NCBI GenBank assembly: GCA_963791145.1
Contig: CAWBRT010000009.1
Coordinates: 1-64,000 of the forward strand
DNA from: CAWBRT01 sp963791145
Lineage (GTDB): Bacteria; Acidobacteriota; Terriglobia; Terriglobales; Acidobacteriaceae
DNA: 64,000 nucleotides
Direction of reading: 5' to 3'
This document shows positions 42,706 to 52,642 of the stretch, one piece after another (positions within the stretch are counted from its first letter, which is position 1; each line of letters opens with the position of its first letter). The translations under genes were made by a program, and so were the position numbers. The notes beneath the pieces were generated by a model, which did no database searches, was not told the DNA's origin, and saw nothing but the letters and a program-made list of their open reading frames with translations.

Positions 42706-43626
42706 TTAGAGGTGAATCCATCCCGTCAGGATCAAGGCGAGTGAGCCGATGGCGACCACGGCCCAGAGCAGCGTACCCTGCAGCAACGGCCGGACGCCTA
42801 CGCGGCGGAGTGTCTCCCGTGAGAGACCCGTTCCGATGAGGTACAGCGTGAGGGTTAACCCTATCTTGCCAAGCTTGCTCAGGACCGGATAGGCGGGGTT
42901 GAAGACCGGCAAGTAGCTGTTCGCCACCGCCGCCAGACAGAAGAACAGAATGAACCAGGGTATCTGGAGACGCGCCTTGCTCTTTTTTACGATCGAAGTT
43001 CCCAGCGAGACCGGCACGATCCATAAGGCACGCGCGAGTTTCACGGTGGTTCCGACGGCAAGCGCCACCGAGCCATATCTCGCGGTGGCGCCGACCACGG
43101 AGCTGGTGTCGTGAATAGCCAGGGCAGACCACAACCCGAATTGCGTCTGGGTAAGATGGAATGTCCACCCGAGCGCGGGGAACAGAAACAGCGCGATCGA
43201 ATTCAGCGTGAACACGGTGCCAAGCGAAACCGCCATCTCTTCCTCGCTCGCCTGGGTGATGGGAGCAACCGCGGCTATGGCGCTGCCGCCGCAAATGGCC
43301 GTGCCGGAGGTGATCAGGAAGGAGGCGCCGGAATCAACCTTCATGAGCTTTCCCAAGGTCACGCCGAGCACCATGGCGAAGGCGATGCTGGCTGCGGTGT
43401 ATAGAAAGCCCGAACGTCCGGCCCGCAGCACCTCGGAGAGATTCATGCCGAACCCGAGCGCCACCACCGAAGCCTGCAGGAGAAACGTGGTGAGATTCTT
43501 CACCTTCCCGGCGTAAGGATGGACAAAGCAGAGCCCATACAGCAGTCCCGCGGCGAGCGCAACCGGCGGCGGAACAAGCCCGCTCGCGGCCGCAAGGAGG
43601 CCTAGTAAGAAAAGCACCTTGTTCAC
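42706..43626 (-). CDS. yeiH: YeiH/YchQ-type putative exporter (UPF0324)
   Basis: 306 residues, about ten TM helices. LGFGMNLSEVL, TSGTAICGGSAIAAVAPI and AIHDTSSVVGA are the YeiH hallmarks. The family is proposed to export sulfur oxyanions, although direct evidence is limited. It follows glcDEF by about 200 bases on the same strand and may be separate. Confidence 0.9.
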   Translation of the reverse strand: MNKVLFLLGLLAAASGLVPPPVALAAGLLYGLCFVHPYAGKVKNLTTFLLQASVVALGFGMNLSEVLRAGRSGFLYTAASIAFAMVLGVTLGKLMKVDSGASFLITSGTAICGGSAIAAVAPITQASEEEMAVSLGTVFTLNSIALFLFPALGWTFHLTQTQFGLWSALAIHDTSSVVGATARYGSVALAVGTTVKLARALWIVPVSLGTSIVKKSKARLQIPWFILFFCLAAVANSYLPVFNPAYPVLSKLGKIGLTLTLYLIGTGLSRETLRRVGVRPLLQGTLLWAVVAIGSLALILTGWIHL

Positions 43627-43829
43627 GGATCTGGTTTCTCCGGTTCCCGCCGGGAGGCGTTCAAACAGAAGCTCTTATTTGTAAGATGCGGCTGCAGAGA
43701 GAAAGTTCCGGAATTTGGCTCGGCTGCGAGCTTCGGCCACGCGGTTCTCCCCCAAGCCGCATGCTTGCCAGCCCGTCTCTGCACGACGGCAGCCAAGATG
43801 TTGGACTAGTCTTCGCGGTCTTTAAAGTA

Positions 43830-45221
43830 TTAATACGTGCCAGGAAGCCGCTGCTGAGAAACGGGAGGTTTCCATTTACTTACGTCGCCGTAGATGGATG
43901 CTTCCAACAACTGCACGTAATGCACTACGGGCAAGGGGTGCCGCTCTTCCTGCAAGAGAGAATTGAGTTGTAACTGGCATCCGGGATTTCCGGTCGCCAC
44001 CACCTGGGCAGGAGTAGAGATGATCTTCTCCGCCTTGCGCGTGCCCAGTTGGCGGCCGGTTTCCGGCTGCATCAGGTTGTAGATGCCGGCCGAGCCGCAG
44101 CACAGCGCGGACTCGGGGAGTTCCAGCAGTTCCAGCCCGGGGATTGTCCGCAGCAAGGCGCGGGGAGGTTCGCGCAAGCCCTGCGCGTGCTGCAGATGGC
44201 AAGGATCGTGGAACGCCACTTGCAGTGCCAGCGGATGCCGCGGCGCAACCGGCGCTAACTCGGCCAGCAGCTCGGAAACGTCCCTGCACTTGGCGGAAAA
44301 ATGGCGGGCGCGCACTGCGTATTCAGGATCGTCGCGCAGCAGGTCGCCGTAGTGCTTCACTGTGGCGCCACAACCGGCGGCGTTCACCACGATATTGTCG
44401 GCCGGCAACGGCTCGAATATGTCGATCAACTTGCGCGCCATCTCCAGGGCCGGCTTTTGCTCGCCCAGGTCCATCAGTAAAGCGCCGCAACAACCCTGAC
44501 CCGGTGGCACCAGAACCTCGCACCCTTCGGCTGCCAGCACGCGCGCCGTCGCCGCATTCACGTCGGCCATGAAGACGCTCTGCACGCACCCGGTCAGCAA
44601 GACTACCGTGCGGCGCTTCGTGCCCACGGCAGGGATGCGCTCCGGCAGTATGTCCAGCGCGCCGCCATGAGACAAGTCCGGCAGCAACTGCTCCATGGCG
44701 CGCAGGTAGCCGGGCAGCAGAGCCGTCAGGCGCAACCGGCGAACCAGGCCTTGTAGTCCCAGCCGCTGATAGGTACGCAGCAGAACCGCCGCCTTGCGCA
44801 GCCGCCGCGGACGGCTGAACAGCGCCGCGATCAGCCGACGCAATACCCGTTCGCCAAGCGGACGCCGATATTGCCGCCGCACCTGGCCGCGCATGGCCTC
44901 GATCAGGTCGCCGTACTTCACTCCCGAGGGGCATGCACTGACGCAAGCCTGGCACCCCAGGCAATGATCGAAGTGGGAGATATAGGTTTTTGTTATCTCC
45001 ACCTGGCCTTCGTGCGCCAGATTCATCAGGTAAATACGACCGCGCGGAGAATCCATCTCCTTGCCGAACAGCAGGTAGGTTGGGCAGGTTTGCAGACAGA
45101 ATCCGCAATGGACGCAGACGCTCAACAGATCGGGGGAGGGCGGGTGATAAGCGTCGAATCTGCTCTTGCCGCTCGCGGCTGCGTTGCCGCTCACGGGTAC
45201 GATGACGGGCTCTGCGCTCAT
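43830..45221 (-). CDS. glcF: glycolate oxidase iron-sulfur subunit GlcF
   Basis: 463 residues. Two 4Fe-4S clusters: CVHCGFCLQTCP and CLGCQACVSACPSG. Two CCG domains follow (GCVQSVFMADVNAAT, QGCCGALLMDLG; HDPCHLQHAQG, CCGSAGIYNLMQP). It passes electrons from GlcD/E to the quinone pool. ATG 45221 overlaps the glcE stop by four bases (ATGA). Confidence 0.95.
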   Translation of the reverse strand: MSAEPVIVPVSGNAAASGKSRFDAYHPPSPDLLSVCVHCGFCLQTCPTYLLFGKEMDSPRGRIYLMNLAHEGQVEITKTYISHFDHCLGCQACVSACPSGVKYGDLIEAMRGQVRRQYRRPLGERVLRRLIAALFSRPRRLRKAAVLLRTYQRLGLQGLVRRLRLTALLPGYLRAMEQLLPDLSHGGALDILPERIPAVGTKRRTVVLLTGCVQSVFMADVNAATARVLAAEGCEVLVPPGQGCCGALLMDLGEQKPALEMARKLIDIFEPLPADNIVVNAAGCGATVKHYGDLLRDDPEYAVRARHFSAKCRDVSELLAELAPVAPRHPLALQVAFHDPCHLQHAQGLREPPRALLRTIPGLELLELPESALCCGSAGIYNLMQPETGRQLGTRKAEKIISTPAQVVATGNPGCQLQLNSLLQEERHPLPVVHYVQLLEASIYGDVSKWKPPVSQQRLPGTY

Positions 45222-46496
45222 ATGCCCCCCAAGAAACGTCCCGGATTCAGAACTCGCGCCGGGTCGAATTTCTGCTTGATCCGGCGCATCAGCGGCAGCG
45301 CATCCTTCACGCCGCCCCAGACGTCCAGCTCCTGCTTTATCGCTGCCGGGCACCGCTGCACGATCAACGTTCCATCCAAGCGCTCCACTTCGCGGCGTAA
45401 TGCCTTCACCATGGCGATGCCGGCGGATAAGCTGGCGGCATCCAGCCGGACCTCTGTCACTCCGGTCGCTTGCGCCACCAGCGCCGCTTGGGCTCCCTGC
45501 CAACTCCGCCTGGCGGAGCACCGCATCGCATAGCGGTCCGATCTGAGCAGGCAGCACAGTGCACTTGCAGATCACGGACTCCGCCGCGCCGGCGAACAAC
45601 TTCGACCGCGCCGACCACACATCACCGGCGGACTCGCTGAAGCGATCGACGCCGGCAACGCGGCCCAGCTTGAGAAGCTGATCCTGCAGTACCTCGGCGA
45701 TACCTTCGAAACGCACATCGATCGTGATCTCGCCGGCTCGTTCCGCCCGGAGCTGCAACCCGGTATAGATAAGGTGCGAGTCCAGGATGGCAAGCACCAG
45801 CTTTGCCGCCTCCGCCGCCGAAGTCAGCAACGCGCTGTAACTGGCCATGGCAAACGGGACGGGATGCAAGCGGAAGACGGCCTGGGTAATCACGCCGAGC
45901 GTGCCGAGAGAACCGATAGCGAGCTTCGTCAGATCGTAGCCGGCAACGTTCTTCACGACTTTGCCGCCCGCCTTGACCAGGCTGCCGTCCGCCAGCACCA
46001 TCTCCAGGCCGAGAACCAGATCGCGGATTCCGCCATAGCGGATGCGCAGGGTTCCAGCGTCAGCCGTAGCCAGCACTCCGCCGACGGTCGCCCTTTCCGG
46101 TTGCAAAGGGTCGGCGGCGAGCATCTGGCCATGCTGCCGGAGGACGCTCTGCAAATTCTCGATCGTGCATCCGGCCTCGACCGTGGCCGTCATATCGTCC
46201 CAGGCATGCTCGATAATGCGGTTGAGGCGGGCGGTGGAAAGGATGAAATCCGCCCTTTGCGGGCGATTGCCCAAAGCGAGCTTAGTGCCCCCGCCGCGCA
46301 CGATCAGCGCCAAGCCGGCCAAGCTGCAGTAATTCATGACCCGGGCGAGCTGCCGGCTATCTTGTGGAGCGATCACCCCGCGCGGTTGTATGCCGTCCAC
46401 CGCTTCTTCGCTGCCGGCCTTGCGCAGGTTCTCGCGGCCAACCATCGCGGCCAGTTCCGTCCAGTCGCGCTCAATTGCTGTTCCGGCTTCGCCCAT
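45218..46496 (-). pseudogene. glcE: glycolate oxidase FAD subunit GlcE, frameshifted
   Basis: The main frame has an FAD_binding_4 start (VIAPQDSRQLARVMNYCS, RGGGTKLALGNRP, DPLQPERATVGGVLA, VVKNVAGYDLTKLAIGSLGTLGVITQ). It loses frame near 45500; the correct continuation GAQAALVAQATGVTEV ... LMRRIKQKFDPARVLNPGRFLGGI ends at 45218 with the family's normal terminus. ATG 46496 has AGGGGG six bases upstream and overlaps glcD by 26 bases. Because the wrong frame reads on into glcF without a stop, the region can be mistaken for a GlcE-GlcF fusion. A one-base error or mutation is the simpler explanation. Confidence 0.88.
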
Positions 46497-47976
46497 AACC
46501 GTTCCCCCTGGTTGCACCTTCGTCATTGCCCGAATGGAGGTTCGGCCCAGCAGTCCTCAGCTCAATGTCCAGGCCGGCGTCCGGCGTCACTAGCGAGAGA
46601 TTTGTGCCAGGGAATATCTTGGTCGGATTACAGAGGTCGAAGGGATCGAAGGCCGAGCGCAGGCGCTGCATGGCGTCAAGATCGGCAGCGGAAAACATGA
46701 CCGGCATGAAATGCTTCTTTTCTTCGCCGATGCCGTGTTCGCCCGTAATCGATCCTCCCGCCTCCACGCACAGCCGCAGGATATCTTCGGCCAGGGCCAT
46801 CGCCCGCTGCTCCTGGCCGGCAATGCGATGGTCATACAGCACAAGCGGGTGAAGATTGCCGTCTCCGGCATGAAATACGTTGGCCACGCGCAGGCCGGCC
46901 TTGGTTTTGAGAGCATCGATTTCTTCCAAGACTCGCGGCAGGGCGGTGCGCGGGATCACCCCGTCTTGCACCAGATAGTTCGGCGAGATGCGGCCCACGG
47001 AGGCGAAGGCCGCCTTGCGCCCCTTCCAGATGGCGAAACGCTCGGGCTCAGACCTGGCCAAGCGGATTTCCCAGGCTCCGCATTCCTGGCAGATAGGCTC
47101 CAGCTTCGCCATCAACAGCTCGACTTCGCGAGCGGAGCCGTCGAACTCCACCAGCAGCAGCGCTTCACACTTGGGATAATTGGCGTGCACCGCGGCCTCG
47201 GTCGCTTCGATCGCCAGCCCGTCCATGATTTCAATGGCGGCGGGGAGCATTCCCGAAGCGATGATGCCGCTCACCGCGGCTCCCGCCTCCCGGCTGGAGT
47301 TGAATGCCGCCAGCAGCGTCTGCGTGGTTTCAGGTTTCTTGATCACCCGCAGCGTGACCTGGGTGACGATGCCGAACGTTCCCTCCGATCCTACGAAGGC
47401 GCCCACCAGGTCATAGCCGGGCTCCTCCAGGAGCCTTCCTCCCAGCCGTACCAGCGAGCCATCGGAGAGCACGACTTCCAGGCCCAGAACATAAGTCACG
47501 GTAACTCCATACTTGAAGCAGTGGGCGCCACCGGAGTTTTCGGCTACATTGCCCGCCACCGTACAGACCGATTGCGAGGAAGGGTCGGGCGCGTAGAAGT
47601 ATCCCATCGGCGAAACGGCGGCGCTGATGGCCGCATTGGTCACGCCCGGCTCGACCACCACGCGCGCGTTGGGGATATCAACTTCGAGGATGCGATTCAT
47701 ACGGACGAGGCTGATGAGTACCCCGTCCTTCACGGGCAACGCTCCGCCGCTGAGCCCCGTGCCGGAGCCGCGCGCCACGAACGGAATCCGCTCGCGGTGG
47801 CATATTCTGATTATTTGCTGTACTTGCTGGGTTGAGGATGGCAGCAGAACCAGCTCGGGAACTACCCGCAGCAGAGTGAGACCGTCGCATTCATAGGTGC
47901 GGAGTTGCTCCGCCTCCGTGACTAAGCCCGCGTCCCCGACGATGCCACGAAACCCATCGATCAGCCGAGCGTCCAT
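46471..47976 (-). CDS. glcD: glycolate oxidase FAD subunit GlcD
   Basis: About 500 residues. FAD-binding motifs VARGSGTGLSGGALPV, SSQSVCTVAGNVAENSGGAHCFKYG and the C-terminal FHAGDGNLHPLVL and GEHGIGEEKKHFM identify GlcD. It oxidises glycolate (or D-lactate) to the 2-oxo acid. The start at 47976 (MDARLIDGFRG) has GAGGTG upstream and fits the family; ATG 48081 would add 35 residues. First gene of glcDEF. Confidence 0.94.
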   Translation of the reverse strand: MDARLIDGFRGIVGDAGLVTEAEQLRTYECDGLTLLRVVPELVLLPSSTQQVQQIIRICHRERIPFVARGSGTGLSGGALPVKDGVLISLVRMNRILEVDIPNARVVVEPGVTNAAISAAVSPMGYFYAPDPSSQSVCTVAGNVAENSGGAHCFKYGVTVTYVLGLEVVLSDGSLVRLGGRLLEEPGYDLVGAFVGSEGTFGIVTQVTLRVIKKPETTQTLLAAFNSSREAGAAVSGIIASGMLPAAIEIMDGLAIEATEAAVHANYPKCEALLLVEFDGSAREVELLMAKLEPICQECGAWEIRLARSEPERFAIWKGRKAAFASVGRISPNYLVQDGVIPRTALPRVLEEIDALKTKAGLRVANVFHAGDGNLHPLVLYDHRIAGQEQRAMALAEDILRLCVEAGGSITGEHGIGEEKKHFMPVMFSAADLDAMQRLRSAFDPFDLCNPTKIFPGTNLSLVTPDAGLDIELRTAGPNLHSGNDEGATRGNGYGRSRNSN

Positions 47977-48390
47977 ACGCACCTCAATGTCTTGCCTGGT
48001 TCGTTTGGCCCCGCGGAGTCCGGTTACCTCCTCGCCGATATTAAGACGAATCGCAAGGCCCGCAGACAGCGGGACCTCCATGGCTGAATGACGCGTCTTG
48101 AGTGTGTTCGATAGCTGGCATACTTCACCAGAATTCTGCAGGATGAGAGAGCCCAGGGCCCCTGGCCGGTCGGCGGTCGCCGACGTTTCCCTGGAACAGA
48201 AGCGGAAGGAGTTTAGGTTGAATCCATGGGCGAAGCTGTGATGTGGGTCACAGCCGGGAGTATTGTCTTACTTTCCCCGTTAGTGCTCCAGTGCTTGAGG
48301 ATTGCAAATGGATGCGGCCGCACATGCCGGGGAGCGCGGGGCAGATCGGTGATGCCCCAAACAAGTCTGCCATGTTAGGCTGTGGCGCAT
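47977..48390. other. divergent promoter region between glcD and the aldolase
   Basis: About 414 bases separate the two starts (309 if glcD begins at 48081). I see no clear sigma-70 box pair or operator palindrome and no gene. Confidence 0.4.
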
Positions 48391-49158
48391 ATGCTGAACA
48401 ACAAGATGAAAGAGAAGTTAGCCGCCGGACAGCCCGTGTTTGGGCTCTCCATCATGATTCCGTCGCCGCAGATCGTGGAAATGGCCGGGCGGCTCGGCTT
48501 CGACTGGGTCCTCATTGACTTTGAGCACGGCGCCATCACCCAGGAAACATTGCAGTCGATGGTCATGGCGGCGGAATCGAGCGGCATCACTCCTATCGCG
48601 CGTCCCGCCGGGCAGAGCGAGCAGGAGATATCGAGACTGCTCGATGCCGGAATTCTCGGCGTCCAGGTACCGCACGTAAACACCGCCGAGGAGGCCGCGG
48701 CGGTGGTCGCCGCCGTAAAGTTTCATCCCCAGGGACAGCGCGGACTGGCCGTCGGCACGCGCGCCGCTCATTACGGCATCGGACTCAGCCAGGCGGAGTT
48801 CGTGGCGCAGGCCAATCGCGCCACCCTGGTCTGCGTTCAGATCGAGGAACTGCCGGCGCTGGATAACATTGAGGCTATCTGCGCGGTGCCTGGAGTGGAC
48901 GTGGTGTTTGTAGGACCTTCAGACCTGTCGCAGGCGCTGGGAGTCCCAGGGCAGCACGACGCTCCCATACTTCAGGAAACCATGCGCAAGGCGTTTGCCA
49001 AGATCATCGCCGCCGGCAAGTGGGCGGGCACAACCGGCGAGGCCGCCCAGCTTCGCGCCTACCGCAAACTCGGCGTCTCCTATTGCTACACGCACGTGAC
49101 GCGAATCCTGCGTATGGGAAGCGCCGAGTTCTTCAAAGGCGCGAGAGATCAAGCCTGA
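48391..49158 (+). CDS. HpcH/HpaI-family class II aldolase
   Basis: About 255 residues. FDWVLIDFEHGAI contains the catalytic His and Glu/Asp, and GVQVPHVNTAEEA and VCVQIEELPALDNIEAI complete the metal site. These enzymes split 4-hydroxy-2-oxo acids, e.g. to pyruvate plus an aldehyde. ATG 48391 is preferred over GTG 48382. It is followed 13 bases later by a dehydrogenase, probably the same transcript. The specific substrate is unknown. Confidence 0.9.
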   Translation: MLNNKMKEKLAAGQPVFGLSIMIPSPQIVEMAGRLGFDWVLIDFEHGAITQETLQSMVMAAESSGITPIARPAGQSEQEISRLLDAGILGVQVPHVNTAEEAAAVVAAVKFHPQGQRGLAVGTRAAHYGIGLSQAEFVAQANRATLVCVQIEELPALDNIEAICAVPGVDVVFVGPSDLSQALGVPGQHDAPILQETMRKAFAKIIAAGKWAGTTGEAAQLRAYRKLGVSYCYTHVTRILRMGSAEFFKGARDQA

Positions 49159-49171
49159 AGCCAGAGGCGCT

Positions 49172-50056
49172 ATGACTTCCAACCGGATCGGATTCATCGG
49201 CTTCGGAGAGGTGGCACGGGCATTTTCGCAGGCGCTGCACGCCCACGGAGCCTCGCTCCACTACTACGATGTCATGGTGAAAGAGCATCCGGAATACATA
49301 ACGCCTCTCCCACTCGGTGAACTCGTTGCCCAGTGCGACATCCTGCTCTCGACCGTAACTACGGATGTCGCGGTAGCGGCGGCGCAACAGGCCCTCCCGT
49401 TCCTTCGCCCCGAAACCGTCTATGCCGATATGAATTCGACCTCGCCTTCGGTGAAGATGCGGATCGCCGAAATCATCGGTAACAAGGCGATTTTCATAGA
49501 AGGCAGCATCCTGAGCGCCGTCGGCGAGGCCGGAGCGAAGTCGGTGATTCTGGTGAGTGGCGCGCAGGCCGACGGCTTCGCCTCCCGCATGAGGGAGCTC
49601 GGCCTGGTCAATCTGAAATACTTCTCGCCCACCATCGGAGAGGCTTCGCGGCTGAAGATGCTGCGCAGCATCTTTTCCAAAGGCGTGGAATGTCTGCTGC
49701 TGGAAATGCTGCTGGCCGCGCGGAAAGCAGGGCTGGCCGAGTACCTGTGGAATGACATCGTCGAATTCATGACGAAGCATTCTTTCGACTCAGTGGCGCA
49801 GAACTGGATCAAGACACATCCGCTGGCGTGCGAGCGCAGGTACCACGAGATGGAGCAGGTACTTGAGACACTCAGCGACCTTGATATCGAACCGGTGATG
49901 ACCCAGGGAACGACCAACTTCTTCAAGCGATCGGCGGAGTTGCGCCTGGGGGAAGAGTTCGCGCATAAGCCCGATGACTTCCGGGATGTGCCGGCACGCT
50001 TGGAGAAGATGCTTGAGGGGAGCGGGGAGAAGCGCGGAGTTCCCCACCGGGACTGA
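49172..50056 (+). CDS. NAD(P)-binding dehydrogenase with DUF1932
   Basis: 294 residues. NAD motif GFIGFGEVARAFSQAL, then DMNSTSPSVKMRIAE and EGSILSAVG (6-phosphogluconate/3-hydroxyisobutyrate dehydrogenase type), and a C-terminal DUF1932 region with SRLKMLRSIFSKGVECLLLEML. It likely oxidises a beta-hydroxy acid. Its place right behind the HpaI aldolase suggests a shared pathway for a C4-C6 hydroxy acid. Confidence 0.88.
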   Translation: MTSNRIGFIGFGEVARAFSQALHAHGASLHYYDVMVKEHPEYITPLPLGELVAQCDILLSTVTTDVAVAAAQQALPFLRPETVYADMNSTSPSVKMRIAEIIGNKAIFIEGSILSAVGEAGAKSVILVSGAQADGFASRMRELGLVNLKYFSPTIGEASRLKMLRSIFSKGVECLLLEMLLAARKAGLAEYLWNDIVEFMTKHSFDSVAQNWIKTHPLACERRYHEMEQVLETLSDLDIEPVMTQGTTNFFKRSAELRLGEEFAHKPDDFRDVPARLEKMLEGSGEKRGVPHRD

Positions 50057-50453
50057 ACAGCGATTTCGCAGGTTCGAGCGTAGGTATAGCCGCCCCCGGC
50101 TGTACGTGCCAGACGCGTGTGAGATCTCAAGGGGTTATTTCCACATGGCGGGATGTCGTTCCCACATAGTGAATAGTCCTGCGACGAACGCTGCCGCATC
50201 CGCATCCGCCGCGTGCTCGCCGCTAACGCTTAGGGCCACCGCTACGAAGAGCTTGCCCGCCGCTACCCGCATCGCCATCGACTGACAACGGCAGTATTCA
50301 CACTACTGTCGCAGGATTGTAACCAAGCATTTACTTTCATCTGCCATTGTGTAGCCGCCAGATTACTCCGCCGGACAGGAACGTTTACGTCATGGCGTCA
50401 CGAGATCATTCAGGCTTTCGCGTCCAGCGCGATCATCGGCCTGAACGAAGAGG
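50057..50453. other. 397-bp gap upstream of the phosphonate cluster
   Basis: No gene. TCCTGCGAC near 50176 and GTCGCAGGA near 50309 form a distant inverted pair. No certain promoter was found, but the pho-type regulatory site for phnC would be expected here. Confidence 0.35.
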
Positions 50454-51455
50454 ATGCATGTGAGCGACATTTGCAGTCGATCTGTCCTGAAGGTTAGGCC
50501 CGCCAAGATCTCAACTGTCGTCCCCCATTTACCAGAGACTCCGGACAAACCTGGAGCGAGCGATAGGGATTGGAACGAGCCGGGTCCTTTACCTGTGGTT
50601 CAAGTTTCGCGGCTGAGCAAGACCTTCCGCTCGGGACGCAAAGCGCTCAGCGACATAACGCTCAAGATCGAGCCGGCGCAGATGGTCGCTCTGATCGGCG
50701 CTTCCGGGTCAGGTAAATCCACGCTGCTGCGTCATCTGGCGGGACTCACCGCGGCGGATCGCGGCGCCGGCGAAGTCAGAGTGCTGGGCCGCGCCGTGCA
50801 GCGTAACGGCGTTCTGGCACGAGATATCCGCCATGTTCGCAGCCGTATCGGCTTTGTATTTCAGCAATTTAATCTGGTTGACCGCCTCTCCCTGCTGACC
50901 AACGTCCTGGTTGGAACCCTGGGACGCGTGCCCGTCTGGCGCGGCACCCTGTGCTGGTTTACGCAGGCGGAAAAAAAGTTGGCCATGGATGCGCTGGAAC
51001 TGGTGGGCATGGCCGAGTATGCCGGCCAGCGCGCCAGCACGCTTTCCGGCGGGCAGCAGCAGCGAGCCGCCATCGCCAGGGCCCTGGTTCAGCAGGCGGA
51101 GATCATCCTGGCCGACGAGCCCATTGCATCGCTGGACCCCGAGGCGTCGCTGCGGGTGATGGAAATCCTCTCCCGAATCAATCGCGAGAAAGGTATCAGC
51201 GTAGTCGTTTCACTGCACCAGGTGGAATTTGCGTTGAAGTATTGTCCCCGGGTGGTTGGTCTGCGGGATGGCAGAGTCGTCTATGACGGCTGCAATACCG
51301 ACCTGACGCCGGATTTGCTTTCGGAAATCTATTGCTGCCGCGATTCGCAGCCGGAAAGTGCGCCCTTGAAGCCGGACTGGCTGAATCAAGGCGGGCTCAG
51401 CTCCGCCGCGGGGAGTTCAGCAGGCGCCGGCATTGCGTTGAATGGCGTTGGGTAA
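50454..51455 (+). CDS. phnC: phosphonate ABC transporter ATPase PhnC
   Basis: 333 residues. Walker A GASGSGKST, Q-loop FVFQQFNLVDRLSLLTNVLVGTLGR (a PhnC-specific stretch), signature LSGGQQQRAAIARALV, Walker B IILADEPIASLDP. It energises uptake with PhnD and PhnE. The first ~47 residues are unconserved; the true start may be GTG 50595 (VVQVSRLSKTF). Confidence 0.92.
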   Translation: MHVSDICSRSVLKVRPAKISTVVPHLPETPDKPGASDRDWNEPGPLPVVQVSRLSKTFRSGRKALSDITLKIEPAQMVALIGASGSGKSTLLRHLAGLTAADRGAGEVRVLGRAVQRNGVLARDIRHVRSRIGFVFQQFNLVDRLSLLTNVLVGTLGRVPVWRGTLCWFTQAEKKLAMDALELVGMAEYAGQRASTLSGGQQQRAAIARALVQQAEIILADEPIASLDPEASLRVMEILSRINREKGISVVVSLHQVEFALKYCPRVVGLRDGRVVYDGCNTDLTPDLLSEIYCCRDSQPESAPLKPDWLNQGGLSSAAGSSAGAGIALNGVG

Positions 51456-51573
51456 GCCTCCGAGCACGGGAGCTCTCACGATCCGGCCAGGCGCACCGGG
51501 AAAGCAGACGTATGTAATCGATCGGCGGTCCGCCGGCAAGTAAGACATCACTTACTGTAGAGGAGAATTCATC

Positions 51574-52587
51574 ATGCGGTTTGAAAAACTGGCTGGTAGT
51601 GCATTCACGGCATTGTTGCTGGCGGCAACGCTGATCGGCGCGGCCCCCGCCCGGGCCCAGCAGGTCACGGAATTGAACTTCGGCGTGATTCCCGCCGAGC
51701 TGGCCCCCAACGTGAGGAGAGACTGGCAGCCATTTATCGACGACATGTCCAAGGCGCTGGGCATGAAGGTAAACGCATTTTTCGCCAGCGACTATGCGGC
51801 GGTGATCGAAGGAATGCGCTTCAACAAAGTCCAGCTTGCCTGGTTCGGTAACAAGGCGGCGTTGGAAGCCGTGGACCGCGCCAACGGAGAAGTTTTTGCC
51901 CGCACCATGACCCTGGACGGCAATCCCGGCTACTGGTCGCTTTTGATCACCCACAAGGACAGCGACATCCATAGCGTCGATGATGTCCTCAAGAACGGCA
52001 AGAAGTACATCTTCGGCAACGGTGATCCGAACTCGACCTCGGGATTTCTGGTTCCGGGCTATTACATCTTCGCCGTCAACAAGATCGATCCCAAAACGCA
52101 TTTCAAGATCGTCCGCAACGCCAGCCACGAGGCGAATCTGCTGGCCGTCGCCAGCAAGCAGGTGGACTTCGCCACCAACAATACCATGGACCTGGCGAGG
52201 TTCCAGAAGGAACAGCCGGCCAAAGCCGCGCTGATCCGGGTCATCTGGAAATCGCCGCTCATTCCCAACGATCCGCTGGTCTGGCGCAAGGATCTCCCGG
52301 CCGACCTGAAGGCGAAGATCAAGGCCTTCATTCTGGCCTACGGCAAGCAGGGTCCGGACGCCGAGCGGCAGCGGCAGGTACTGGCTCATCTCGCCCAGGG
52401 ATGGTTGCCGTTCCGCGAGTCGACCGATGCGCAGCTCATCCCCATCCGCCAACTGGAGCTGGCCAAGCAGAAGATGACCATCGAAAGCAGCCAGACCATC
52501 GCTCCGCAGGAGAAGCAGGCGCAACTCGCCACTATCAACGCCAAGCTGGCTGAGCTGGAAAAGCAGGCGCACAGCGCGGGAAATTAA
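51574..52587 (+). CDS. phnD: phosphonate-binding periplasmic protein PhnD, copy 1
   Basis: 337 residues with a signal peptide (ALLLAATLIGAAPARAQQ). LNFGVIPAE, MSKALGMKVNAFFASDYAAVIEGM, FGNGDPNSTSGFLVPGYY and KIVRNASHE match the PhnD ligand pocket (serine/threonine triad for the phosphonate). ATG 51574 has AGAGGAG. Very similar over the full length to copy 2, which follows 55 bases later. Confidence 0.93.
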   Translation: MRFEKLAGSAFTALLLAATLIGAAPARAQQVTELNFGVIPAELAPNVRRDWQPFIDDMSKALGMKVNAFFASDYAAVIEGMRFNKVQLAWFGNKAALEAVDRANGEVFARTMTLDGNPGYWSLLITHKDSDIHSVDDVLKNGKKYIFGNGDPNSTSGFLVPGYYIFAVNKIDPKTHFKIVRNASHEANLLAVASKQVDFATNNTMDLARFQKEQPAKAALIRVIWKSPLIPNDPLVWRKDLPADLKAKIKAFILAYGKQGPDAERQRQVLAHLAQGWLPFRESTDAQLIPIRQLELAKQKMTIESSQTIAPQEKQAQLATINAKLAELEKQAHSAGN

Positions 52588-52642
52588 CACTCCGGCAATG
52601 CGAACCGTAGTGGTGGCAAAGCGGAAGTTCTTAGGGGTCAGA

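Noticed and set aside
43830..46526. An 898-residue GlcE-GlcF fusion protein
   Set aside because: The middle is out-of-frame GlcE; the proper frame ends normally at 45218, and glcF starts at 45221.
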